Part shown: positions 12,078 through 22,597 of the stretch, in pieces | How positions within the stretch are numbered: the stretch's first letter is position 1 | Layout of the letters: every line of letters starts with the position of its first letter | NCBI GenBank assembly: GCA_015680685.1 | Contig: MNCI01001077.1 | Span: forward strand, 355,525 to 419,524 | Source: Gnetum montanum | Taxonomy: Eukaryota; Streptophyta; Gnetopsida; Gnetales; Gnetaceae | Length of the DNA: 64,000 nucleotides | Direction: 5' to 3' | The notes under the pieces: generated by a model | The model's database searches: none | What the model was told of the DNA's origin: nothing | What the model saw: the letters and a program-made list of their open reading frames with translations, nothing else | Made by a program: the position numbers and the translations under genes

Positions 12078-12497
12078 AAACAGTGGGCGTATGCGGGCGC
12101 AAACGGAGCAGGAACGTAAACAGGCGTAAATGAAGCGTGGGCCAAATTAACGTAAAACTGTAAAAGAACTTGCAACAAACGTAAACAGTGAATTACAGAG
12201 TCAAAATGTTATGCACCGGTCTAACGCAGTCGTGTAGGGACACAAGGCGGACGTAAAGCCCCGGTGGACGCAGGGACGCAACTGGTTGACACGGTAGGCG
12301 GAGCACGGATTGTGCTCGGTGTACAGGAATTCCAGCGTAAGCGTAAGCATAAAGGGGTTTCTGCAGCGTAATTGCTCTGGGTCTGCTCTAGTAAAATTTT
12401 GCCAACCTTGAAAATGTGGAAAACTGGGCTATTTATAGGGGTAGGGTTACCGGGAAAAGCAGACTGGGAGACACGTGGCGTATAGACTGGGCGTGTG
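12078..12497 (-). repeat. Internal fragment of the nested-element-1 LTR
   Basis: It matches 10710-11125 of the left LTR, from the GTGGGCGTATGCGGGCGC block through the TATA box (12430-12437) to TATAGACTGGGCG. It has neither LTR terminus, so it arrived by rearrangement or templated repair, not integration. Confidence 0.7.
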
Positions 12498-13959
12498 CAG
12501 ATTCCAGTGAGTGAGGCGGCCCCAACTGTTAGCGGAAGCCGCGTATAGACTGGAGTGCGTGAGGAGGCCCCAGCTACTAGAACCAGTGACACACAGACTC
12601 CAGTGCGTGAAAGGGAAAAGGATACGGGCGATGTCGATGAAATCGCCAGTGTCATCGGCAGAGGTAATGAGTGCGTTTGCGTGTTTGAATAATGTGTTGA
12701 TGGAGGGAATGTCTAACCAAACTATGCTATAGGGGAAGAAGATGCCCCAACGTCTGCTGCTGTTAGCAAAATGTGGAGAGACTTCCCTGATAAATTTGCC
12801 TTCATAGAAGGCGTCGTCAGGGACATGATCGAGCGTCTGGAACGCGTTGAACCTGGCACTGGTAAGTTAACGAAGTTACGACATAATGTCTTGGTAATGT
12901 ATCATCCATATTGATGCTTGTTTTCTGTCAGGAGCTTACCTCCGATGGGATCCCGTGGAGCCCATTGACCTGGACACAGCGGAGCCCCCATCTGATGGGG
13001 CAGTCGTGCCACGCCACATTTATGAGGAAATGCGTAAATGTGTGTTACGCTCGACACGCTCCGTATCGGAAAGTAGGAATGTTAATGAAGGCCTATGGAA
13101 AAGGCTACAACGGTCAGAGAAAAGGGTTGAATCCTTGACCAAGGAAGTCGAGGACCTAAGGGCGCGGTATGAATTCCTACAGGCTCGAGTGACGGGGGAT
13201 GAAGACTGGCGTACCGCTATTATTGATCACTCCCGTTATTGGACAGCCATCAAGAACAGCGTACAGACCAGTCAGGCCTTAATAGAGCAAAGGATGCAAA
13301 TTGAGCTCCTAGCTCGGAAAAGCTAGGAATGGAGGGACTACTGCACGAGCGTACAGGAATGGGGGCAGAAGGAGAAGGACCACAAGCATGTATACAAAAG
13401 GGAAAGCACCGGCTATAGAAAACGTTACCGCGATTCCGTCGTTAAAGCTTGATCCCTGGAGGTTTTCGTGGACACCATCGGAGCATCCGAAGCTTTCAAG
13501 AAGTTCGAAGAGCAGGTGACCATAACTGAATCCCCAGAGAGAGCAATGGTTTTCCCTGGGAATCAGGCTACGATCCCTACTTTCTTCCCAGATCCACCCT
13601 GCTGGAGTAGCGTGGATAAAGGGAAGGTGAAAGTCGGGGCGGCGTCGGGCGAGGATGTGTGGCCAGACCTGACAGAGGATGAGATCATGTAGCATTTGTG
13701 GGCTGGTTTGGAAAAGCTTCCCTTTGCCGTGGAAGCAGGGCCATCACGAGTAAGTTTACGCATGACTTAGCCGAAAAATTTTCTGACTAGCGTCGTCTAT
13801 TCTAATTTTGAGGTTATTTGGTTTTAGGTACCGGAAGGAGATAGAGAAAGTACGCCAGCTGAAGAGTTGGGAGATGAAACAGTGGAAGCAGGGGTGGAAC
13901 GAAACGAAGAAGAGAGTCTTCCTGTGGAGCCAATGTCAGAAGGAGAGCCTCATGAATAG
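12498..13959 (+). pseudogene. Antisense gene, inner element, exons 5-8 only
   Basis: Plus-strand exons: about 12498-12663, 12733-12861, 12932-13749 and 13828-13959, with donors GTAATG, GTAAGT, GTAAGT and acceptors CTATAG, CTGTCAG, TTTTAG. The first exon holds an imperfect tandem repeat (PVSEAAPTV / GVREEAPAT / PVREREKD). The second has KFAFIEGVVRDMIERLERVE, matching the outer exon 6. The third begins AYLRWDPVEPIDLDTAEP, then a helical, charged, probably coiled-coil stretch, then IPTFFPDPPCWSSVDKGKVK. The last is acidic and ends GEPHE-stop. Only two or three in-frame stops are seen, making this the best preserved 3' half. Exons 1-4, with the phosphatase-like and exon-4 domains, are absent. Confidence 0.65.
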
Positions 13960-14261
13960 GCGATATTTCATGGAGGGATAATCCCCAAACACGATGGGCT
14001 ACTGGAGGACGACCTTTTAGGGCTGGATTCAGAATTAAGGGATACCGGCAATAGTGGCAGTAGGGGGAATGCGTAATTGTTATTTATGCAAAATTTTGTT
14101 AATGTTGAGTGTAGTATGATGTTACAAATGACTGGAAAGACATGCTATAAAACCTGGTGGATGCGTTGGATATCAATTACACATGTTTTTTTTTGTGTCG
14201 TTGATATAGTACGAGTGTAACTGTTGAAGAGTTCACCTAAGTAATAATGATAGCGTAATTC
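13960..14261 (+). other. 3' flank of the inner antisense gene
   Basis: AT-rich sequence after the antisense stop codon, probably its 3' untranslated region. I see no definite polyadenylation signal. Confidence 0.35.
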
Positions 14262-14858
14262 CTAGTTTAGGGCCGTTGCGGGCCTGATGCGTAAAGTAAA
14301 GAAAACGTAAATGGTGATTATAGATAACTCCGGATAACTAGTTTAAGGCCGTTGCGGGCCAGAGGGTAACTGCGTAAATGATAATAAACAATCCTGCATT
14401 ACTAGTTTAAGGCCGTTGCGGGCCAGCTGCGTAACTACTCATAAAAATACGAAAAGATTGATTTTGGTGTTTTGCATAACTAGTTTAAGGCCGTTGCGGG
14501 CCGGAACTAGTTTAAGGCCATTGCGGGCCGACATATGAGTTACCAGATAATAGAATATAATCCTGCATAAGTGCGTAAAATAATGTGAAAGTGTAACTGA
14601 GGGTTGTAGACAACTAGTTTAAGGCCGTTGCGGGCCGATTGCGTAACTGCATACTACGGTGGGAAGGAATTAACTTTGTATAACTATTTTAAGGCCGTTG
14701 CGGGCCGACATATGAGTTTGCGTAAACTGGCTACTAGTTTAAGGCCGTTGCAGGCCAACATACGAGTTGTCACATAACAGAATATAATCCTGCGTAAGTG
14801 CGTAAAATAATGTGAAAGTGGTGAACTTTGTATAGCAAGTTTAAGGCCATTGCGGGCC
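14262..14858 (+). repeat. Stem-loop minisatellite, inner element (9 copies)
   Basis: Nine units of TAGTTTAAGGCC-GTTGCG-GGCC or close variants (ATTGCG, GTTGCA), separated by about 10-75 bases of sequence rich in GCGTAA words. Each unit can form a GGCC/GGCC stem with a six-base loop. It sits between the antisense gene end and the protease. Confidence 0.8.
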
Positions 14859-15079
14859 GTGGGCGTAAATTGTAACAAAAATGTAACTCTGGATAAATGC
14901 GTAAAGTAATGCGAAAGCGTAACTAACGCAAGTACGATAAAACATGCACTAAGTGAAAAGCGTAAACACAGAAAGAAGATACAGCATAAAAGCATGCTGA
15001 AACAAACAAAAGAAGCTGCTAAATGAGGTGCGTTAACTTACTCAAAAATAGTGTTACACGCAGAAGACCATTGTTCAAC

Positions 15080-15860
15080 TGTCGATACGCAATTTTTTCT
15101 TAATGACCTTCACGTTGAGCGCTGCATAAGGGCGAGGAGGTTTAGGGTTTGACTCCTCTACACTATCATCCGGAAATGGCAGGTCGGCCCAAGCTAGACC
15201 ATTGTCCTTGTTGTCATTTTGTTCAGGGGCTTGTAGATGGAACTGATCATCAGTTGTTTCGATCTCTGAACCCCGTTCTTCCTCAATGTTGTTAACGGTC
15301 CTGGGGGTGACCTCGTCGTCGCGTATGACAACCTCATCTCCAGCGTAGGGCAGGTGTATCTCTTAATGTATCGGCGACGAGACCGCCCTCAGCTGGGCTA
15401 ACCATGACCTCCCTAAGATTAAGTTGAAGCCGGGCATCTCCTCGACGACTAAGAATGTGGCTTCCGTCGGGAATTGATCCCTTGCCACAAACTCAATACG
15501 TACCGTCCCCTTGACTTGAACCCATGCTCCGTTGAATGATTTCACGTAAGCTGTCGTCGTGGGAGTGATATGGTCGACCAATCCCAACCTATCCACGATG
15601 GAATAGGGAACGATGTTGGCAGCTACACCATCATCCACGTGTACCCTCCGAATCTGGTACTGGCCGACCCGAATGGTAATGAACATAGGCTCAGTCGTTA
15701 CGTGACCTTTCTCCGGATCATCTTTGATAGACTCATCCAGGAAGGTCAACGAGGTAGGCTTGGGTGGTTCAGCATCGGAAGGAAACATGATAGCGTGTAT
15801 TGCTTCCTCTTCCGCCGGCAGGCTGGCATCCACTGATATGGACATCAACATGCGTACCAT
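15080..15860 (-). pseudogene. PR: Protease region, inner element
   Basis: Retropepsin-like region in the same frame as the zinc region (16886). The active-site block is VDDGVAANIVPYSIVDRLGL and the second hallmark is GFNLILGRSWLAQL. A stop follows SSPIH at 15363. The acidic linker beyond (down to about 15080) still aligns with the other copies. It would mature the gag-PR polyprotein. As elsewhere it is followed by the stem-loop repeats and the antisense gene instead of RT. Confidence 0.7.
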
Positions 15861-16139
15861 AGCCTCATGGTGTTTTCAAGAAGTCATCAGTAAGTCGTAC
15901 AAGCTCAGCGTTGTGTTCTTTTGCTTAAGAGCTTGCTTGACCTGCGTGAACGCGTCGAGGAGGTCCTTCTCTCGGCAAGTTTGTTTATCTCCCTTGTCCT
16001 CCTCCATTCGGCCCAAAAGACGGATCTCGCGAGGTGGAGCGGTGTCAGTGGGAGGGTTGTTCCTTTTTCTGCTAAGAGAAGGTGACTGTGTTTCTGTACC
16101 TCTAGCCTGCTTCTAAGGTGTGGACAAAGGCATAGAGGC

Positions 16140-18826
16140 CAGGGGCCTGGGCTTAGGGAAGCCGAGCATAAGGTGGTCTCTTGTTGCGTAAACTACGGTA
16201 TTCCACCCCTTTTGCTTGGGAGGCGATGGCTGGTGGTGCTAGCTAGAGGTATGCCCCTATGTGAGAGGGGCAGCCTGTAGTTTTGGCGCCCTAATAATGA
16301 AGGGCGCTCTCGGCATGGGTGCGGATGAACCCGTGGCTTGGGTACTATCGCGTGACTGAGGGCGCATTTGGGCAGGTGCCCGTATGATAAAAGGTGGCTG
16401 TGAGACCCCACCGGCTCCCACCTAAGTAGTTGGCCCCCTTGGTGAGGTAGCGGGCATGCGCACAACAAAAGGCTATTTTGGTGATCACTTACGCTCACCG
16501 TCCGTACTCACCACAATGATCGTATAAGGATCATAGTTTGCGTTCAATGGATCCTTATACACATGCAGCGTTTGGTTTTCCGGACGCATGGGGTTACTGC
16601 TGTCTAACTTTAGATGACCTTCATCGATCATGCGTTGAATGTCATCTTTCAACGCCCAGCAGTAATCCGTGTCATGACCACACATCTGGTGGTAGTCACA
16701 GAAATGGTCCAGCCTGAAAGATCTCGAAACTACTAGTTCGTTAGGCAGAGCTAAAGAAGGATCCTTCAGCAGTTCATAGTGACATCTGTGACACTTCAGG
16801 GCTTCCTCGGACACTTTCTTAGGTTGAATATCTCTCGCTGCTAACAGTTGTTTCAGCAGTTTGGAATGTTTCATGGGTAGAACCACGTATTTTGAATGAT
16901 CTTTACGCTCAAAATTTGGCTTTGGCTAGGGGGCCTGTTCAGGGGTAGCTGTGGCTTGACTGGTGCCGGTACTAGCTGTGGCCTCAGGCGGCACTGTTGT
17001 GGGCACCTTCTTGTTCTTGTTCTTTGCTCTTTCAGTCAGTGCAGCTATCGTCGTTGTCGCTGCCTTGCCTTTGTCCTTGGCTTTGTTGTGTGTGTTTTTG
17101 TAGGCGACATATGCCGGGTCTTTGCTAGCTTCCGCAACATCTTGGATGCTTCGGACCTGTGCGAAGGCCTAACGTATATTGCCAAGGGAAAGATAATACA
17201 GCTTAGACTTAATAAAGTCGTTGACTGCTCCCTTGAATATAGCCAGCAGATGGGAGTCCGCGATCGGGTCACGAATCTCATTCAAGGTAGCATTCCAACG
17301 CTGTATAAACTTTTGGACTGGCTTGAGCAGGTCTTGTTTCACCCCCATAAGCCATTCCAACGTGACTTCCGGCTTCATGTTGTATTTGAATCAGGTCACA
17401 AATTGGTCAGCAGCTCTTCCAAGGTTGCAATGGAAGAGCGTGAGAGAGCTCTATACAAGTCTAAAGCCTTCCCTGTCAATGACATTGCGAAGACTCGGAT
17501 TAAAGTGTGCGGCCACTGTTGTAACAACAAAGATTTAGACCTGAAGGTGGCTAGATGGGTGTTGGGATCCCCTACTCCATTATACTTGGTAAAATTGGGG
17601 AGGGACATCCCTGGTGGCAACGATAGCATGGGGATCACTGGATTGATCGGATCATCCTGATAGAAGTTCATGATCTAAATTGTATCAGATCCAACGGTCT
17701 TGAGGCGTCGAACCTCCTCGGTAAGCGTCTGGATAAGCTGGAAAGCTTGGTCTAGACCTGTTGGCAGAGGTGTCTGTGCAGCAGGCATAGGAGGTTGGAC
17801 TGGGCGGGCAGCTCTAGGAAGCTGGAAGGCAGGAAGTGGTTGGCTAACCGCTGGCAGCGCAGGGATCCCCGCAGGCTGGGGGGCCTGCGAAGACCACCAT
17901 CCACCTGTCTGAGACGAGAGATTAACTCCTGCTTGCTGTGCCGGATAATGGTATGTATATTGAGGAAACACCTGCGAAGATTGTGCTGCAGGTGTAACCA
18001 AAGGTTGTGCACCGTAAATCGTAGACGGGTGGTGTTGTGCAGCAGGGTTGGTCCACTGACTTGTTGCAGGGTATTGAACAAAGGTTTGCTGCGATACGGT
18101 TACGGTATTTTGCTGAGTTGGCGGGGGCGGGAACATTTGCGTTGAGCGAGTTGTCGGTATAGTGTGAGCTTGTACCTGAGGGATGAAATGGGGCATGATG
18201 GTTGCCGGGACCACCGCTAGAATGCTGATTACATGTTGCGGCGGAACCACCCCCGTGTTATGCGGTAGTTGCATTTGCAACCTAGACGATTGTGTGTTGG
18301 CCTGCGGAAGGACGGGGATTTGCGTCTGCATGGTCACGGCTGAGTCCAGAGAAGCTGCCTCTCCGTTGAAAGGGAACAACGGATTTACGTACGTGTGTGG
18401 TATCAGAGTATGAAACGAGTGTTCCGACAAGGCCGCGAATTCATCCTATGCCTCTTCCTCACATTGGGGCTCCACCACGGTTTGTGAAGTCTGGCCTCTG
18501 GCCATGACCAACTGTGCGATAAGCTCATGTTGGTGTTCGGTCAAGGGGATTATGTCATAGGCCATTGGCTTAAAATCATAACCCCCTCAATGGAGCACCT
18601 CAAAGTTTCGCTTCACCTCCAGCTCGGCTCGGCTGAGAGCCAGCCTCGCCTGGATCTTAACGCATATGAAATTGTATTCTTCAAGGGTTATAACTGTAAA
18701 GATAGGCTCTTTCCCCTGAAGCCTCAATGATTGGCGCAATGGTCCCTGAGGACCTGTAGCGCCAGGAGCTGGTCCTGTGGCCGCCATAGGGTTCACAGGC
18801 GCGACACCCAGATCGATAGTGGCCAT
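16140..18826 (-). pseudogene. gag: gag polyprotein, inner element
   Basis: The start at 18826 gives MATIDLGVAPVNP, followed by QSLRLQGKEP and YNFICVKIQARLAL blocks shared with the other gag copies. A long Pro/Gln/Thr-rich region (18430-17700) ends in a leucine-rich helix (LDQAFQLIQTLTEEVRRLK). The gag core (17671-17169) has LPNFTKYNGVGDPNTHL and LLAIFKGAVNDFIKSK. The zinc-knuckle-like FCDYHQMCGHDTDYCWALK lies near 16700. The tail holds PFVVRMP and APFIIRAPK motifs. A one-base deletion near 17398 breaks the frame, plus several stops. The gene is otherwise near complete. Confidence 0.75.
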
Positions 18827-18829
18827 GGC

Positions 18830-19078
18830 GGTTGTGTTTGAATAAAAGAAGTCCATTGATCGATGAAAGTAGGGGAGACCAGTAATCGAATCTAAAAGAA
18901 TATGGCTGGCAACAAAAAAGCACAAAAACTTTCTACCCTGAAGGATTTCAAAGAAATCGTCCTTGCGACCGATCTATACCATGCGATTGACCGTAGACTT
19001 CCCTAGAGGTATTACGTCTATGGTTTAGGGTATTGATCATTACCAGGGCTACCTGAAATATTCGGATCGGAGCCTGAA
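18830..19078 (-). other. Leader of inner element
   Basis: Untranslated stretch between primer site and gag ATG. It carries the conserved GATCTATACCATGCG block shared with 890-905 and the outer leader at about 39295. Confidence 0.45.
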
Positions 19079-19097
19079 GGCCCTCCTTCTAGCACCA
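19079..19097 (-). promoter_or_regulatory. Primer binding site, inner element
   Basis: Minus strand TGGTGCTAGAAGGAGGGCC, next to the 5' LTR. One base differs from the site in the two nested elements (TGGCGC). The priming tRNA was not identified. Confidence 0.65.
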
Positions 19098-19798
19098 GAA
19101 AACTGTAACGACAAAAAATATCGGCAGCTGGATATACCGACCGAGATTCTGGTGTACACAGTTTTAGCCATGGATCCGCGCGAGGGCTATGCTGGAAAAA
19201 TGAATCCGTGGCACCCTGAACGGTCTTGTCGATCAGAAAGGGACTTACGGGTCAGTAAAAAAATGAAAATTATGTGAAGAGAAAGCAATCTGGTTCGAAG
19301 AGTCGTAAAATGAGGTGAAAACGATGTAGTCGGATTGCAATGGCGATAATGCTGAGCACGATAAAAGGAGGCTGACAAAAGAGAAACACGTAGCTTCAAG
19401 ATCTACGCTTTGACTTAAAAATGTATATTTTGCATGAGAAATTACACTGGGGAATCCCCGATTACAGGATGTGAAACAAGCACAAAACAACAAGCAAAAC
19501 GTTCTAAACAGAAGTCCGATCTACCTCGTGGGCTAAAGCTGAGATGCAAGGCAGGCCAAGCTTTGACGTCTACCGATCAATTGTTTCTGATTGATAGAGT
19601 CTTTTCAGCAGAAACGATTACTCCTGTCACCGGTGCTCAAAGCGAACTGTGGTCTGCTTCGGCTATAAAGTGATAATGTCAGCAATTGCCAAAGCATTGT
19701 TCTCTGTATCTCTGCTCCAAAGTGCTAAGTGCTCTAGTGCTCAGAAATATGCTTTTTCTTGTCTGATTTGCCAACCCTTGTATCTTTGTCAACTGAGG

Positions 19799-19806
19799 TA
19801 TTTATA
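19799..19806 (-). promoter_or_regulatory. TATA box, inner LTR
   Basis: TATAAATA on the minus strand in GCCTATAAATACC, a sound position for the U3/R boundary. Confidence 0.55.
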
Positions 19807-20044
19807 GGCTACGACGCTTCGTGGAAAAGATGCAACCCTGATGACGTGGGTCCCGGATATTGCGGGCCCTGCTGGCATGATCATTTTAAGTCAGACTGTG
19901 ACTACGCACAACACACTTGTTTGCGTGTTGTGCGTGTGAAGAGCAGGTACATGCTGAGTGTGCTTTAATTTCTTTTAGGATGTATTACACTCATTCGCGT
20001 TGTGTTGCATGTATGAGCGTAATCTGGTGTAAAAATAATAAGCT

Positions 20045-20345
20045 CAAAATTGTTTTACGCTCACTACGCAACTGCGCGCAACAAAGCGTAAAGAATGTGC
20101 AACTTACGCTCACTACGCAGCGGTGCGTGGTGAAGCGTAAGCAATGTATGAGTTACACTCACTACGCAGCTGCACGTAATGCAGCGTAAATAATGCATAA
20201 GTTACACTCACTACGCAGCTGCGCGTAATGAAGCGTAAACAATGTATACCTTATGCTCACTACGTAGCTATGCGTAATGAAGCGTAAACAATGTGCAACC
20301 TGAATGATAACATATGCAATGGTACGCACCGCCACGTAACGAGCG
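20045..20345. repeat. About 49-bp tandem repeat in U3 of inner LTR
   Basis: Five or six degenerate units of the type TTACGCTCACTACGCAGC plus GCGTAATGAAGCGTAAACAA. In element sense it lies upstream of the TATA box, as an enhancer array would. Confidence 0.7.
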
Positions 20346-20555
20346 TAAAGACAAGTTAATCATGCCCCACAATAAAAAGCGTCAAACTGTTGCGCTCCTC
20401 TAGACTCTGCCTTTGACTATTTTGGAGCTTATTACACTCATTACGTTGCCATGCGTAATAGAGCGTAAACTTGTCCTGGAACAAAGCTGGAGCGTGCTCT
20501 TTCTTGAATTGCGAATCTTTGCCTAAGGCCGACTCGTAATTTTCACGGTGTTTCA

Positions 20556-20788
20556 TGATGTGCGTCCTTTGGCGGAACAGTGCTCTTGGTGATTTTTCAA
20601 GAGAACCGGTTGTCACTACCAAAGCCACGGGGTGATGTTTTGCATTCTTTGGAGGAACAGCTCCCTTCTTTAGGGAAACTATTAGCGAAGAGCCAAATCC
20701 ATGCGATAGGATGTTTCTTGAATACTTTTGACATGAGTACGTATTTTCAAGACCGATACCTTCCCGCCTAGGGCTTATATGGGAAGTG
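20556..20788. repeat. 233-bp direct repeat, right copy
   Basis: Partner of 11837-12069. It begins at the first base after the inner LTR and ends where nested-element-1 3' sequence resumes. Confidence 0.8.
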
Positions 20789-21234
20789 CCAAGCGTCCCA
20801 TTTTTTTTTTCAAATTTGTCCTTGTACTCATGCGCGAATATTGTATTTCGTGTATTGCGACTGCTGTAACGTTTCGCAGTGTGCAACAGTTTGGCAAACA
20901 GATAGTGGGTTTTCGGGGAATGGGAATGTGCGGGTTAATGGTTTGATTTAGTCTTGCCAGGTGGACGAATGGACATTGCCTCATCTTGCTGCCTATGATG
21001 AAATGCACTTTCGTACGAGAACTTCCAAGCGTCATCCCGCAAACACAACTCCAAAGAGACAAGAAAACCATGAGTGAATTAATGAGTTTAGATTTAAACA
21101 GCTGCAGGTGAAAAAAATATTGGGGCGATTCTGAGCATTGAATGTGAATGTCGACGATGCTGATGAGGGATGCAATGATTTTGATGAATGAATGTGGCTG
21201 TGGAGTGAGGAGTCGAAGATGAACGTGCCAGTTT
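20789..21234 (-). other. 3' internal region of nested element 1
   Basis: Non-coding; aligns with 50600-50930 of nested element 2 (shared GAGACAAGAAAACCATGAGTG). A 10-base T run at 20801-20810 reads as a purine tract on the minus strand. Confidence 0.55.
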
Positions 21235-21580
21235 ATAGTATTAGCGGACTATTATGGGTTAGTTTTGTGTCGTAACCCATTGGACATTGCCCGTTTAGCG
21301 TCGTGGTAGACATTACGTTGCCAGTTTTGAGTCTTAGCGGACCATGAAGAGGCAAGCTAGTTTATAGTCTTAGCGGACTCCGTGGTGTTAGTTTAAAGTA
21401 ATAATCCAGGACTATTCTGTGATATCAGTTTTTAGTCGTGATTCCAGGACTATTCTGTGCTATCAGTTTATAGTCATGATGCCAGAACTATTCTGTGGTA
21501 TCAGTGTATAGTCATGATTCCAGAACTATTCTGTGGTATCAGTTTATAGTCGTGATTCCAGGACTAGCGCGTACCTGAGT
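21235..21580 (+). repeat. Stem-loop minisatellite near the 3' LTR side, nested element 1
   Basis: Units of AGTTTATAGTC-TTAGCG-GACT and longer-loop forms such as AGTC-GTGATTCCAG-GACT. The arms stay complementary (AGTC/GACT) although the bases differ from the GGCC/GGCC type elsewhere. Confidence 0.65.
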
Positions 21581-21586
21581 TCGAAT

Positions 21587-22461
21587 TCATGTATAGAATG
21601 GTTTTAGGAATAAGTGATTGGTTGGATTTGCAAATTCTTTGTCATCCATGTCAGCTAGCTTGAATGCTCCATTGTCAAATGCTTTGATGACCAGATAAGG
21701 CCCTTCCCAGTTGACTAAGAATTTATCTGGGTGTTCACGAACAGCTTTAAGCACGAGGTCTCCTTCTTTGATGGGACTCTTACGAATGTCATGCGGATGT
21801 CGTTGCCACTGTTGTTTTTGGTACCATTCGATCTGATCAACTGCGCACACGCGCTCCTCCTCCACCGAGTCCAGGTCAATGATGCGTAGATCATTGTTTT
21901 GCCCGTCGTTGAGAAGTCCGGAAAGTGTGATCCTTAGAGATGGTACTTGTAATTCCAAAGGTAAAGTGACTTTTGAACTGTAAACAAGACTGTATGGAGT
22001 TTTACCTGTCGAAGTCCAGTGTGTAGTATGGTATGCCCATAATGCATACACCAGTTGTTTGTGCCATCTTCGTTTGCTTTGGGTAAGCATCTTTTTCAGT
22101 ACTGTGATAATTGTCTTATTTGTTGCTTCTGCCTGCCCATTGCTCTGAGGATAATAACGGGATGAAAACGAATGTTTGATCCCTAGACTATCGCAAAACG
22201 TTTTGGTCTCGGCACTGCTAAATTGTGGCCCGTTGTCAGTGATGAGTGTCATGGGAATGCCAAAACGGGTTACAATGTTTTCGAGGATGAAGTGGCACAC
22301 GTGTTTAGAAGTAGTCTTTCAAAGGGGCGCAGCTTCTACCCATTTCGTGAAATATTCGGTTGCTGTTATGATAAAGCCATGTCCGGCAGAAGATGTGGGT
22401 GTTATCGTGCCGATGAGGTCCAGTCCCCACTTCTGGAAGGGCCATGTGATTTGTGTTATAT
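21587..22461 (-). pseudogene. INT: Integrase, truncated, nested element 1
   Basis: The minus reading begins at the deletion junction near 22461 with WPFQKWGLDLIG, frameshifts once near 22310, then runs open to the stop at 21587. The catalytic triad is visible: D in WGLDLIG, D in LITDNGPQFSS, E in NGQAEATNK. A C-terminal GPYLVIKAF block is present. The N-terminal zinc (H2C2) domain, both RNase H domains and RT are gone. The family enzyme joins element cDNA to host DNA; this piece cannot do so alone. Confidence 0.8.
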
Positions 22462-22589
22462 TTTTTATGTGTAAATTTTATATTTTTTTTTTGAAAAATT
22501 CAAAGCGAATTCGAAAAAGCACGAAAAACGAGGCAAAAAGCAAGAAAAACGGAAAAGCAGCGGTGGTGTCAGCGTCAGCGTCAATGCGC
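22462..22589 (+). other. Upstream region of the antisense gene, nested element 1
   Basis: AT-rich then AAAAACG-rich sequence that aligns with 55190-55340 of nested element 2. It is joined directly to integrase by the deletion. Confidence 0.5.
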
Positions 22590-22597
22590 TATAAAAG
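22590..22597 (+). promoter_or_regulatory. TATA box of the antisense gene, nested element 1
   Basis: TATAAAAG in GCGCTATAAAAGGGGAG, about 210 bases before the exon 1 ATG. Nested element 2 has CTATATAAAG at 55341-55350 in the equivalent place. Confidence 0.65.

Larger units (their letters stand above)
12498..20555 (-). mobile_element. Inner partial Tat-like element with its own LTR type
   Basis: In minus order: 5' LTR (19104-20555), primer site (19079-19097), leader, gag (from 18826), zinc region, protease (to about 15080), stem-loop repeats (14262-14858) and the 3' half of the antisense gene on the plus strand (12498-13959). The antisense 5' half, all of RT-RNH-IN and the 3' LTR are missing. 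The left boundary is the rearranged LTR fragment. Its LTR is unlike the others in sequence except for the terminal GGTGTTTCA and abundant GCGTAA words, so it is a third family or subfamily. Confidence 0.7.
19104..20555 (-). repeat. 5' LTR of inner element (distinct LTR family)
   Basis: Plus-strand ends are TGTAACGACAAAAAA...CACGGTGTTTCA, giving TG...CA. It is positioned directly after the primer site. It contains a TATA box and a tandem repeat block. No matching second LTR is found in the window. The flank after the end is TGATG. Confidence 0.7.

Noticed and set aside
14262-14858. CRISPR-like regular repeats
   Set aside because: Units are short and degenerate with uneven spacers that themselves repeat, in plant retrotransposon DNA with no cas genes.
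16896-17660. A 254-residue plus-strand frame
   Set aside because: It is opposite to the gag core of the inner element (17671-16900), whose conserved blocks define the true strand.
20356-20886. A 176-residue minus-strand frame
   Set aside because: It spans the inner LTR boundary and the 233-bp repeat and has no conserved counterpart.
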